From assembly GCF_015476115.1 (NCBI RefSeq), contig NZ_CP064295.1:1668001-1732000 (forward strand): DNA of 64,000 nt, in the 5' to 3' direction. The notes below the pieces were generated by a model. That model was not told the DNA's origin and ran no database searches. It saw nothing but the letters and a program-made list of their open reading frames with translations. Each line of letters opens with the position of its first letter. Within the stretch, counting starts at the first letter, position 1. Shown piece by piece: positions 44,910 to 54,057 of this stretch. The stretch comes from Aegicerativicinus sediminis (lineage in GTDB: Bacteria; Bacteroidota; Bacteroidia; Flavobacteriales; Flavobacteriaceae). A program made the translations under genes and the position numbers.

Positions 44910-47900
44910 ATGAAACATCTTTTCAAATTAACGGTAATTTTTATTCTCCCATTTGTAAGCTTTTCCCAAGATAAAAAAGAAGACAAGTGGGATGTTAGTA
45001 AACCTGTAGAACCATTTTCAGAAGTTACCATTTCCACAGAAGAAGGTACCTGGATGAGTGTAGACGTAAGCCCTGATGGACAAACCTTGGTCTTTGATAT
45101 GCTCGGAGACATTTTTACCATGCCTATAAGTGGAGGTAAAGCCAAATTATTAAGGGGAGGGCATGCCTGGGAAATTCAACCTCGCTTTAGTCCAGATGGT
45201 AAACAAATTTCTTTCACAAGCGATGCAGGTGGAGGCGACAATATTTGGATTATGAATACCAATGGTTCTGACGCCAAACAAGTGACCAAAGAAGATTTTC
45301 GCTTGTTGAATAATGCAGTTTGGACCCCTGATGGAAATTATTTAATTGCGAGAAAGCATTTTACTTCTACCCGTTCTCTTGGAGCTGGCGAAATTTGGAT
45401 GTATCATACTTCTGGAGGTGGAGGTATTCAATTGGTAAAAAAGAAAAATGACCAACAAGATATTGGCGAACCATGGGTAAGTCCTGATGGCAAGTATGTC
45501 TTTTACAGTGAAGATATGTATCCGGGAGGCTTTTTCCAATATAACAAGGACCCTAATAGCCAGATTTATGCTATTAAGCGATACAATATGGAAACGGGTG
45601 AAACCAAAACAATCGCTAGTGGACCCGGTGGAGCCATTCGTCCCCAGGTGTCACCTGATGGAAAAACTTTGGCGTTTGTAAGAAGAGTTCGCACCAAATC
45701 CGTGTTATACCTAATGGATTTGGAAACTGGAGTAACTAAACCTGTATTTGATGGTTTATCAAAGGACCAACAAGAAGCTTGGGCAATTTTCGGTGTATAT
45801 CCAGGGTTCAATTGGATGCCAGACAATAAGCATATTGTTATATGGGCAGAAGGTAAATTGAAGAAAATTAATACTGAAGATGGTACGTCGATGACCATTC
45901 CTTTTCAGATTGAAAGCAAACAAAGTATAACAGAGGCATTAAAATTTAAGCAAAATCCTGCCCCCGAGACCTTTGAGTCACACGTAATTCGAACTGCGAA
46001 ATTGTCTCCTGACGAAAAAATCTTAGTCTTCAATGCTGCGGGTTACCTGTATACTAAATCTATGCCTAATGGAAAACCTAAGCGCCTAACAACAGGAACT
46101 GATTTTGAGTTCGAGCCTTCTTTTTCTCCTGATGGTAAATCAATTGCATATGTCACATGGAATGATGAAAACAAGGGAGCCTTAATGACGATTCCCTCTT
46201 CAGGTGGAGTCCCAACTAAACTAAGCTCGGAAAAAGGCATTTTTAGAACTCCGGCTTATTCCCCAAATGGAAAATCGATTGTTTTCAGAAAAGATGGGGG
46301 TAGTGGTACCTTTGGATTTGCTTATGCCATGGAACCTGGGATTTATTTATACGATTTAAACACCAAGAAAGAAGAAAAAGTTACTGATGGTGGCGAATAT
46401 CCAAGATTTAACCCAAAAGGTGACCGCATTTACTATCAAAATGGTGGATATTTATTCGGTAGTTTAGATAAGAGTTTGAACAGTGTTGATTTAAAGGGTG
46501 AAGATAAGCGAACTAATTTTCATTCTAAATATGCTAATCAATATGCTATTAGTCCTGATGGTAATTGGCTTGCGTTTGGGGAGCTTCATAATATTTATTT
46601 GATGCCGTTTAAGGAATTTGGGCAAACTTTTGAACTTTCAAAGGATTCTAAATCTCTTCCGGTAAAGAAGATTTCTGAAGATGCGGGAATAAATCTACAA
46701 TGGAATAATAAAAGCAACATTCTACATTATACATTAGGGTCTAAACATTATAGTATCGATTTAAAGGATGTCTTTGATTTTGTTGAGGGTGCACCAGAGG
46801 AAATGCCAAAAGAAATAAAGCGCAAAGTAACGGATATTGGACTTACTCTAACTACAGACCAGCCAAATGGTGTCATCGCCTTAACGGGTGCCAAAATAAT
46901 TACCATGAAAGGTGAAGAGGTAATTGAAAACGGTGTGGTCGTAGTCGAAAAAAATCGAATTAAAAGTATAGGTAAGGCAGGTGAAGTGAATATTCCTTCC
47001 AACGCGAAAACCATTGATGTTAGTGGTAAGGTAATAATGCCGGGTATTATTGACACGCATGCACATTTAGATGCCTTTGGGGATGGGATCAGTCCTCAGA
47101 AAGAATGGTCATACTATGCTAATCTCGCCTTTGGAATTACCACCACCCACGATCCTTCGGCAAATACCGAATATGCCTTATCACAATCTGAAATGGTTAA
47201 AACAGGTCGTATGGTAGGTCCTAGAATTTTTAGTACTGGTACCATCTTGTATGGTGCCGATGGAGATTTTAAAGCAGTAATCAACAATTATAAAGATGCT
47301 GAATCTGCCATAAAGCGAACAAAGGCTTACGGCGCTTTTAGTGTAAAAAGTTATAACCAACCAAGAAGGGAGCAGCGCCAACAGGTTATTAAGGCATCTC
47401 GAGAAAATGAAATAATGGTCTATCCAGAAGGTGGTTCAACTTTTTTCCATAACATGACAATGATTTTGGATGGACATACAAGTGTAGAACATAACATTCC
47501 CGTCGCCCCTTTATATGATGATGTTTTGCAACTATGGGGTGCTAGTAAAACTGCAAATACACCAACCTTGATTGTTAATTACGGGGGTTTAAACGGTGAA
47601 TATTATTGGTACCAGCATAGCAACGTATGGGAAAATGAAAAATTGCTGAAATATACTCCGCGTAGGATTATCGATAGCCGTTCGCGTCATAGAACTATGG
47701 CGCCAGAGGAAGAATATGAAAATGGACATATTTTGGTAGCTAAATCATGCAAGGCTTTGTTAGACAAAGGAGTTCATATATGTGTGGGTGGCCATGGTCA
47801 GTTGCAAGGATTAGGTGTGCATTGGGAAATGTGGATGTTGGGCCAAGGTGGCTTTTCAAATTATGAAATGTTACGATCTGCTACCATTTATGGAGCAGAG

Positions 47901-48182
47901 TATATCGGAATGGGGGATGACTTAGGGTCATTAGAACCAGGTAAATTAGCGGATCTATTAGTTTTGGATAAGGATCCTTTGGTCGATATTCAAAATTCTC
48001 AATTCGTTTCCCATACAATGGTTAATGGAAGATTATTTGACACATCTACAATGAATGAAGTTGGAAATAGAACTAAAGAAAGAACCAACTTCTTTTGGGA
48101 GCAAGATGGTTATAATGACGATTTTGGGTGGCACGAGGAGACACAATCTTTTACCCGACCTAAGTGTATCTGTGGTCATTAA
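44910..48182 (+). CDS. TolB-propeller amidohydrolase
   Basis: A 1090-residue exported protein with signal peptide ending VSFSQ. Residues about 40-620 are a TolB/WD40-like propeller of PD40 repeats, with blocks such as PRFSPDGKQISFTSD, PQVSPDGKTLAFVRR and PSFSPDGKSIAYVTW. Residues about 640-1060 form an amidohydrolase barrel with metal ligands in IIDTHAHLD and HTSVEHN and a GGHGQLQG segment. Such proteins probably hydrolyse cyclic dipeptides or other amides, but the substrates are mostly unknown. It follows the cupredoxin-like lipoprotein with 12 bases between, so the two are likely co-expressed. It ends with a GH-like tail holding CICGH. Confidence 0.88.
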   Translation: MKHLFKLTVIFILPFVSFSQDKKEDKWDVSKPVEPFSEVTISTEEGTWMSVDVSPDGQTLVFDMLGDIFTMPISGGKAKLLRGGHAWEIQPRFSPDGKQISFTSDAGGGDNIWIMNTNGSDAKQVTKEDFRLLNNAVWTPDGNYLIARKHFTSTRSLGAGEIWMYHTSGGGGIQLVKKKNDQQDIGEPWVSPDGKYVFYSEDMYPGGFFQYNKDPNSQIYAIKRYNMETGETKTIASGPGGAIRPQVSPDGKTLAFVRRVRTKSVLYLMDLETGVTKPVFDGLSKDQQEAWAIFGVYPGFNWMPDNKHIVIWAEGKLKKINTEDGTSMTIPFQIESKQSITEALKFKQNPAPETFESHVIRTAKLSPDEKILVFNAAGYLYTKSMPNGKPKRLTTGTDFEFEPSFSPDGKSIAYVTWNDENKGALMTIPSSGGVPTKLSSEKGIFRTPAYSPNGKSIVFRKDGGSGTFGFAYAMEPGIYLYDLNTKKEEKVTDGGEYPRFNPKGDRIYYQNGGYLFGSLDKSLNSVDLKGEDKRTNFHSKYANQYAISPDGNWLAFGELHNIYLMPFKEFGQTFELSKDSKSLPVKKISEDAGINLQWNNKSNILHYTLGSKHYSIDLKDVFDFVEGAPEEMPKEIKRKVTDIGLTLTTDQPNGVIALTGAKIITMKGEEVIENGVVVVEKNRIKSIGKAGEVNIPSNAKTIDVSGKVIMPGIIDTHAHLDAFGDGISPQKEWSYYANLAFGITTTHDPSANTEYALSQSEMVKTGRMVGPRIFSTGTILYGADGDFKAVINNYKDAESAIKRTKAYGAFSVKSYNQPRREQRQQVIKASRENEIMVYPEGGSTFFHNMTMILDGHTSVEHNIPVAPLYDDVLQLWGASKTANTPTLIVNYGGLNGEYYWYQHSNVWENEKLLKYTPRRIIDSRSRHRTMAPEEEYENGHILVAKSCKALLDKGVHICVGGHGQLQGLGVHWEMWMLGQGGFSNYEMLRSATIYGAEYIGMGDDLGSLEPGKLADLLVLDKDPLVDIQNSQFVSHTMVNGRLFDTSTMNEVGNRTKERTNFFWEQDGYNDDFGWHEETQSFTRPKCICGH

Positions 48183-48207
48183 TTTACAGTTTCCATAAAG
48201 CCTTTTT

Positions 48208-48241
48208 AATATTTGGACTTTTAATATAAAGTCCAAATATT
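48208..48241 (+). terminator. Perfect 14-bp hairpin after the amidohydrolase
   Basis: AATATTTGGACTTT (48208-48221) pairs perfectly with AAAGTCCAAATATT (48228-48241) around the loop TAATAT. It lies 26 bases after the stop and before the DNA repair cluster, so termination of the amidohydrolase transcript is likely. The downstream bases are only mildly T-rich. Confidence 0.6.
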
Positions 48242-48308
48242 TCCTTAAAGCGTTCATGGCCAAAATCATAAATCTGTATTTTTAGTGAAAATGCTATGAT
48301 TCCAAAAC

Positions 48309-49328
48309 ATGTCTTGGGTAAAATTCACTAAAAAAGGTATTTATTGTGTTCCTGGAAAATTCTATCTAGATCCTTGGTTGCCCGTAAAACATGCTGTTAT
48401 ATCACATGGTCATGCGGACCATGCCCGCTGGGGAATGCGGCATTATTTATGTCAAGATGCTACTAAACCGATTTTACTACACCGGATTGGGGCGGATATT
48501 TCGGTCGAAAGTATGCCCTATGGTGCGCAGAGAACAATCAATGGTGTGGCAGTAAGTTTTCATCCTGCCGGACATCTAATAGGGTCTTCGCAAATTAGAC
48601 TAGAATACAAGGGAGAGGTTTGGGTATTTTCTGGAGATTATAAGGTGAAGGACGATTTTCTATCCACACCATTTGAAGCTGTTAAGTGTCATACGTTTAT
48701 TACCGAAAGCACATTTGGCTTGCCAATCTATAAATGGTTAGAAGAAAATGAGTTGCAACAACAACTCCATAATTGGGTGACATTAAACAAAGAAAATAAT
48801 CGCACTTCTGTTTTTTTAGGTTATTCACTAGGTAAGGCGCAGCGTCTTATGAAATTGCTAAATGGCTTAGATCAAATGTATGTGCATTCTGCAATAGATA
48901 ATATCAACAATGCTATTGATTCCGCAGGAATTTCTTTGCCTCCTACCCAACGTTTGGAATCCGATTTTAATAAAAAAGATTTGGAAGGAAAGATAGTAAT
49001 TCTTCCTCCAGCTCTTCTCGGCTCTAAAATGTTGAAACGTTTACCAAATGCGGCAACTGCTATCTGTAGTGGTTGGATGCAGGTGAGAGGTAACCGTCGT
49101 TGGCAAAGTGTCGATGCTGGATTTGCAGTAAGTGATCATGCTGATTGGGATGGCCTTTTAAATGCCGTGAAATCAACTGAAGCTGAAAAAGTTTATGTGA
49201 CGCATGGGTCAAAGGCTACTTTTTCGAAATATCTAAATGAAATTGGCATTGAAGCTGAAGAAATAGTGACGGAATTTGGTGAGGAGGATGACACTGCCAA
49301 AGACGAAACAAATCAGTCCAGCATATGA
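48309..49328 (+). CDS. Ligase-associated DNA damage response exonuclease (MBL fold)
   Basis: A 339-residue metallo-beta-lactamase/beta-CASP-type nuclease. The metal motif is SHGHADHARW, followed by HPAGHLIGSSQI and SGDYKVKDDF; the C-terminal part has SDHADWDGL and VTHGSKATFSKYL. It is of the ligase-associated exonuclease group that processes DNA ends. The stop overlaps the ligase start by four bases (ATGA). It is the first of a four-gene repair cluster thought to act in nucleic-acid break repair, and the hairpin 5' of it separates it from the amidohydrolase operon. Confidence 0.93.
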   Translation: MSWVKFTKKGIYCVPGKFYLDPWLPVKHAVISHGHADHARWGMRHYLCQDATKPILLHRIGADISVESMPYGAQRTINGVAVSFHPAGHLIGSSQIRLEYKGEVWVFSGDYKVKDDFLSTPFEAVKCHTFITESTFGLPIYKWLEENELQQQLHNWVTLNKENNRTSVFLGYSLGKAQRLMKLLNGLDQMYVHSAIDNINNAIDSAGISLPPTQRLESDFNKKDLEGKIVILPPALLGSKMLKRLPNAATAICSGWMQVRGNRRWQSVDAGFAVSDHADWDGLLNAVKSTEAEKVYVTHGSKATFSKYLNEIGIEAEEIVTEFGEEDDTAKDETNQSSI

Positions 49329-50923
49329 AAGATTTTACCGACTTAATCAACTCGGTGGAAATCACCAATAAAACCAATGCTAAAATTGATGCACTTGTAC
49401 ATTATTTTAATGTAGCCGAGGACAAGGATAAACTTTGGCTCATTGCTATTTTTACTGGAAGACGGCCACCTAGACCCGTAAATTCTAATTTAATGCGGCA
49501 ATGGTGTTTGGAAATTGTTGGCTACCCAGAATGGTTGTTTTTGGAAAGTTATGGTGTTGTTGGTGATTTAGGTGAAACCATGGCTTTGATGTTACCAGAA
49601 CCTTCGCATCGCATCCAAAAGCCCTTGCATCAATGGATGAAAGAATTGAAAAAGTTACGAAGAGCTACTGAGGATGATAAGAAAGAATATGTTCTTAGTG
49701 CTTGGGATGGCTTGCAAATGCAGGAGCGGTTTATTTTTAATAAGCTTATCGGAGGCAGTTTCAGAATTGGGATTTCTAAAAAGACTTTGGTAAATGCCTT
49801 AGCAAAATATTCGGGATTAGACGCCAACCAATTGATGCATTCTATTAGCGGAAAATGGGATATTGACAGTATTTCATTTCACGATTTGCTTAATGGCGAG
49901 CACGTGAATTATGACAACTCTAAGCCCTATCCATTTTGCTTGGCTTATGCATTAGAAAAAGAATTGGATGATTTAGGAAAACCTAATGAATGGCAGGTGG
50001 AGTATAAGTGGGATGGTATTCGGGGTCAGATTGTTAAGAGAAACGGTCAGGTATTTATTTGGTCGCGAGGGGAAGAATTGGTAAGCGAGCAATTTCCTGA
50101 ACTGATAGAATTTATGACTTCAGTATCTTCAGACTTTGTTATTGATGGTGAGATTCTACCCATAAAGGAAGGAGCAGTTTTGTTGTTTAATGATCTTCAA
50201 AAGCGGCTTAATCGTAAGACCATCAGCAAAAAATTGTTGAATGAGGTACCAATAGGATTTTACGTTTATGATATCATGGAGTTCCAAGGGAAGGATATTA
50301 GGAATAAACCCATGCAAGCACGCCGTGAAATACTTGAAGGTCTTTTTTCCGGATTTCCTCCTTCTGAAACGGTAAAACTATCCGAAATTATTCAGTTTAA
50401 AGATTGGCAATCACTTACCAAGATTAGAGAGAATTCGCGAGATATAAATAGTGAAGGTTTAATGTTAAAGGAGAAAAATTCCATTTATCATACAGGTCGA
50501 AAGAAAGGTGATTGGTGGAAATGGAAAGTCGATCCTCTTACCATTGATGCGGTTTTAATTTATGCTCAAAAAGGGAGCGGAAGGCGCAGTGCCCATTATA
50601 CCGATTATACTTTTGCAGTGAAGGATGGTGAAAATTTAGTAACCATTGCCAAGGCTTATTCAGGCTTAACTGACAAAGAGATTTTGGAGGTAAGCAGGTT
50701 TGTAAAACGTAATGCCATTGAGAAATTTGGGCCAGTGAGAACCGTAAAGCCAGAATTGGTATTTGAAATAGCTTTTGAAGGTATAGCTCCCAGCAATCGT
50801 CATAAATCGGGAGTTGCACTTAGATTCCCCAGAATTTTAAGGTGGCGTAAGGACAAACCTCTTAGTGAAATTGATACCTTAGAAGAGGTGAAAAAATTGA
50901 TTCCGACTACTGATGACCTTTAA
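49325..50923 (+). CDS. ATP-dependent DNA ligase
   Basis: A 532-residue ligase that seals nicks in DNA with ATP. The adenylated lysine is Lys228 in EYKWDGIRGQ (motif I); other nucleotidyltransferase motifs are FVIDGEILP (motif III), SEGLMLKEK (IV) and WWKWK (V). The C-terminal OB fold ends GVALRFPRILRWRKDKP. The N-terminal domain of about 200 residues is the DNA-binding domain of this ligase type. It is coupled to the exonuclease by an ATGA overlap and to the helicase by an 11-base overlap. The NAD-dependent replicative ligase is not in the window. Confidence 0.95.
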   Translation: MKDFTDLINSVEITNKTNAKIDALVHYFNVAEDKDKLWLIAIFTGRRPPRPVNSNLMRQWCLEIVGYPEWLFLESYGVVGDLGETMALMLPEPSHRIQKPLHQWMKELKKLRRATEDDKKEYVLSAWDGLQMQERFIFNKLIGGSFRIGISKKTLVNALAKYSGLDANQLMHSISGKWDIDSISFHDLLNGEHVNYDNSKPYPFCLAYALEKELDDLGKPNEWQVEYKWDGIRGQIVKRNGQVFIWSRGEELVSEQFPELIEFMTSVSSDFVIDGEILPIKEGAVLLFNDLQKRLNRKTISKKLLNEVPIGFYVYDIMEFQGKDIRNKPMQARREILEGLFSGFPPSETVKLSEIIQFKDWQSLTKIRENSRDINSEGLMLKEKNSIYHTGRKKGDWWKWKVDPLTIDAVLIYAQKGSGRRSAHYTDYTFAVKDGENLVTIAKAYSGLTDKEILEVSRFVKRNAIEKFGPVRTVKPELVFEIAFEGIAPSNRHKSGVALRFPRILRWRKDKPLSEIDTLEEVKKLIPTTDDL

Positions 50924-53369
50924 AAAATCTGAAGGCTACCAACTTATTAACCAATGGATGAAAAATGAGGGTATTAAACCCTTTCAATTTCAATTAGAAA
51001 CTTGGGAACATTATGGAAATGGTTTTAGTGGAATGGTAGTTGCTCCTACGGGTTTTGGTAAAACATTTTCCGTGTTTTTAGCCTTAGTCATAGATTACAT
51101 CAACCATCCTTCAAACTATCCCAAAGGCATGAAGCTACTTTGGATTAGTCCATTGCGGTCTTTGGCCAAGGATTTGGCCAAGGCAATGAACACAACGGTT
51201 GATCAAATTGGGTTAGATTGGACGGTGGAAGTCCGCAATGGGGACACGCCACAAAAAGTTCGTCGACAGCAAGAAAGGTTAATGCCAGATGTACTTATAA
51301 CTACACCAGAGACCTTGCATTTATTGTTTGCACAAAAAAATAATTTTCGGTTTTTCAAATCCCTAAAATGTATTGCGGTTGATGAATGGCATGAACTTTT
51401 GGGATCCAAACGAGGCGTTCTCACTGAATTAGGAATTAGTCATATAATGGGCATTTCTAAAGAATTAAGGGTTTGGGGAATCACCGCCACCATCGGTAAT
51501 TTAGAGCAGGCTAAAGAAGTGTTATTGCCATATCCTGAACTTAAAAAGGCGACTGTTCGAGCACTAGAAGAAAAGAAACTAGAGATTATACCCGTTATTC
51601 CAGACGAGTTGGAAGTGCTTCCGTGGGCCGGACATATCGGTAAGAAGATGGCGTCCAAAATAGTTCCCATTATCTATGAGAATAATACTACCCTGATTTT
51701 CACAAACACACGTGGACAAGCTGAATTATGGTACCAGATTTTGCTGGATGAAGACCCAGAATTGGCTGGGCAATTGGCTATTCATCACGGGTCAATTGAT
51801 TTTGAGTTGCGTAATTGGATTGAGGAAGCCATTGTTGCAGGTCTACTTAGGGCCGTTGTTTGTACTTCATCCTTAGATTTAGGAGTGGATTTTAAACCTG
51901 TGGATTGCGTTATTCAAATAGGTTCTTCTAAAGGAATTGCTAGGTTTATGCAACGTGCGGGTCGAAGCGGACATTCTCCTTATGAGATTTCAAAAATCTA
52001 TTTTATTCCTACACATTCCTTAGAATTAATCGAGGTTGCAGCTTTAAAGGAAGCTGTTAAGCAAGGGAGAATTGAAGATAGAGAACCAATGGTGCTAACC
52101 TTTGATACACTCGTTCAATTTTTGGTAACCTTAGCAGTTGGAGAAGGTTTTATACCGGATAAGGTATTTCAAACCATAAAAAACACTTATGCTTTTCAAT
52201 TCATTACGGATGAGGAATGGCAATGGGCGCTTCAGTTCATCACTCAAGGTGGTCCAACCTTAAAAGCTTATGAGGAGTTTCATAAAGTGGTAAAACAGGA
52301 CAATGGTACCTACAAGGTTGAAAGTCGACGGATTGCTATGCTTCACCGTATGAATGTTGGGGTTATAGTGAGTGACGCAATGATGCGTGTAAAGTTTATG
52401 TCTGGTGGTTATGTTGGGATGATTGAGGAATATTTTATTTCCAAATTAAATCCAGGAGACAGTTTTATTTTAGCAGGTCGGGTCCTAGAATTGGTGCAAA
52501 TTAAGGATATGACGGCCTTTGTTAAACGTAGTAAAGCCAGAAAAGCGATTACCCCTAGTTGGTTGGGGGGTCGTTTACCATTAACTTCCAACCTAAGTCA
52601 TTTTTTGAGAATGAAATTGTCCGAATCCTTAAATGCAGGGACTAACGAACCGGAATTACAATTTCTTCATCCATTACTCGCTAATCAAGAAGAACGATCT
52701 CATATTCCAAGGGAAAATGAATTTTTAGTCGAAATGATTGATACCAAAGACGGTTCACATTTGTTTATGTACCCATTTGAAGGGCGATTAGTAAATGAGG
52801 TGGTCGCAGCACTTATAGCTTATCGAATAAGCCAAATTCAACCCATAACTTTTACCATTGCTATGAACGATTATGGTTTTGAATTGCTGAGTGACCAAAA
52901 AATTCCTCTTGACGAATCGAATATTAAGGAGATTTTGAGCAAAGAAAATTTAATGGATGATGTGGTAAGTAGTATTAATTCTACAGAAATGGCTTCTCGA
53001 AAATTCAGAGACATTGCGGTAATTGCAGGTTTGGTGGTGCAAACCCAGCCAGGGTCTAAAAAGAATAATAAAAGTTTACAGTCGAGTTCAGGTTTAATTT
53101 TTCGTGTATTAGAAGATTATGAACAAAACAATCTCCTCTTACGACAGGCCTATACCGAAGTTTTTGATCAGCAATTGGAAGAGACAAGATTAAGAGCCGC
53201 GTTTGAACGTATACATAAAAGCGAAATAATATTGGTTAGGGCAAAATCGTTTACTCCTTTGAGTTTTCCGATAAAAGTTGATAGCTTGCGAGAATCTCTT
53301 ACAAGTGAAGATTTAGACAAACGCATTCAACGATTAAAAGCTGAGGCAGAAAGGGCGACTCAAATATGA
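50913..53369 (+). CDS. Ligase-associated DEXH-box helicase
   Basis: An 818-residue superfamily 2 helicase. The Walker A motif is APTGFGKT (Lys50), the Walker B DEWH, and the C-terminal RecA domain has HHGSID, CTSSLDLGVDF and QRAGRSGHS (motif VI). The region beyond residue about 400 resembles the Lhr winged-helix and beta-barrel domains (Lhr-core group). It is the helicase partner of the ligase-exonuclease set. It overlaps the ligase stop by 11 bases and the PdeM start by four, so all four proteins may be made from one mRNA. Confidence 0.95.
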   Translation: MTFKKSEGYQLINQWMKNEGIKPFQFQLETWEHYGNGFSGMVVAPTGFGKTFSVFLALVIDYINHPSNYPKGMKLLWISPLRSLAKDLAKAMNTTVDQIGLDWTVEVRNGDTPQKVRRQQERLMPDVLITTPETLHLLFAQKNNFRFFKSLKCIAVDEWHELLGSKRGVLTELGISHIMGISKELRVWGITATIGNLEQAKEVLLPYPELKKATVRALEEKKLEIIPVIPDELEVLPWAGHIGKKMASKIVPIIYENNTTLIFTNTRGQAELWYQILLDEDPELAGQLAIHHGSIDFELRNWIEEAIVAGLLRAVVCTSSLDLGVDFKPVDCVIQIGSSKGIARFMQRAGRSGHSPYEISKIYFIPTHSLELIEVAALKEAVKQGRIEDREPMVLTFDTLVQFLVTLAVGEGFIPDKVFQTIKNTYAFQFITDEEWQWALQFITQGGPTLKAYEEFHKVVKQDNGTYKVESRRIAMLHRMNVGVIVSDAMMRVKFMSGGYVGMIEEYFISKLNPGDSFILAGRVLELVQIKDMTAFVKRSKARKAITPSWLGGRLPLTSNLSHFLRMKLSESLNAGTNEPELQFLHPLLANQEERSHIPRENEFLVEMIDTKDGSHLFMYPFEGRLVNEVVAALIAYRISQIQPITFTIAMNDYGFELLSDQKIPLDESNIKEILSKENLMDDVVSSINSTEMASRKFRDIAVIAGLVVQTQPGSKKNNKSLQSSSGLIFRVLEDYEQNNLLLRQAYTEVFDQQLEETRLRAAFERIHKSEIILVRAKSFTPLSFPIKVDSLRESLTSEDLDKRIQRLKAEAERATQI

Positions 53370-54016
53370 CCATTCAATATAGAGAAATAACATGCCAAGA
53401 AGAACAGCTTCTCTTAACCAATCAACGTGCTGTGTATTGGCCAAGGCAAAAGGCGCTCATTTTGTCTGACTTACACCTTGGCAAAGCAGCACATTTCAGA
53501 AAATTTGGGATCCCCATTTCAAAAAAGGTTTTCAAAGACGATCTAAAAAAATTAGAGGAACTCATTGGTTTTTTCCAAGTGACTCGCTTAATAATTGTAG
53601 GGGATTTATTCCATGCTGAAGCTAATACTGAGGTTATGGATTTTCAAGGGTGGATTTCTAAAAATCCTGGGTTGTCGATAGAGCTTATAAAGGGTAACCA
53701 TGATCAGTTAACAGATAGAATATATACCCTGCTTGGAGTAAAGATTTATAAAGATTCTCTAGAATTAAGTGGATTCTGTTTTGTGCATGAGCGCCCACAA
53801 TCATTTACTGATAAATTCACAATTACAGGCCATACCCATCCAGGGGTTGTGTTGAAGGGAAGGGGAAAGCAACGGGTCAGACTGCCGTGTTATCAACTTT
53901 CAAAATCCGGACTTGTTCTTCCAGCCTTTAGCAAGTTTACTGGCTTGGACACACGAAAGACTAAAGAAAATCCTATATGTTACGCTATTACAGATACTTC
54001 AGTGTTTGAGGTTTAA
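53366..54016 (+). CDS. pdeM: Ligase-associated endonuclease PdeM
   Basis: A 216-residue calcineurin-like metallophosphoesterase. Motifs are LSDLHLGKAAHFRKFG (metal ligands D and H), VGDLFHAE, KGNHDQ and ITGHTHPGVV, in the usual order. It closes the ligase-associated DNA repair cluster (exonuclease, ligase, helicase, PdeM); these four genes recur together in many bacteria. The start overlaps the helicase stop. The 41-base gap to the next gene has no clear terminator. Confidence 0.93.
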   Translation: MTIQYREITCQEEQLLLTNQRAVYWPRQKALILSDLHLGKAAHFRKFGIPISKKVFKDDLKKLEELIGFFQVTRLIIVGDLFHAEANTEVMDFQGWISKNPGLSIELIKGNHDQLTDRIYTLLGVKIYKDSLELSGFCFVHERPQSFTDKFTITGHTHPGVVLKGRGKQRVRLPCYQLSKSGLVLPAFSKFTGLDTRKTKENPICYAITDTSVFEV

Positions 54017-54057
54017 AAAGCATTCCGTATTTTTAGTGGTTACTAACTAGTTTTTTA

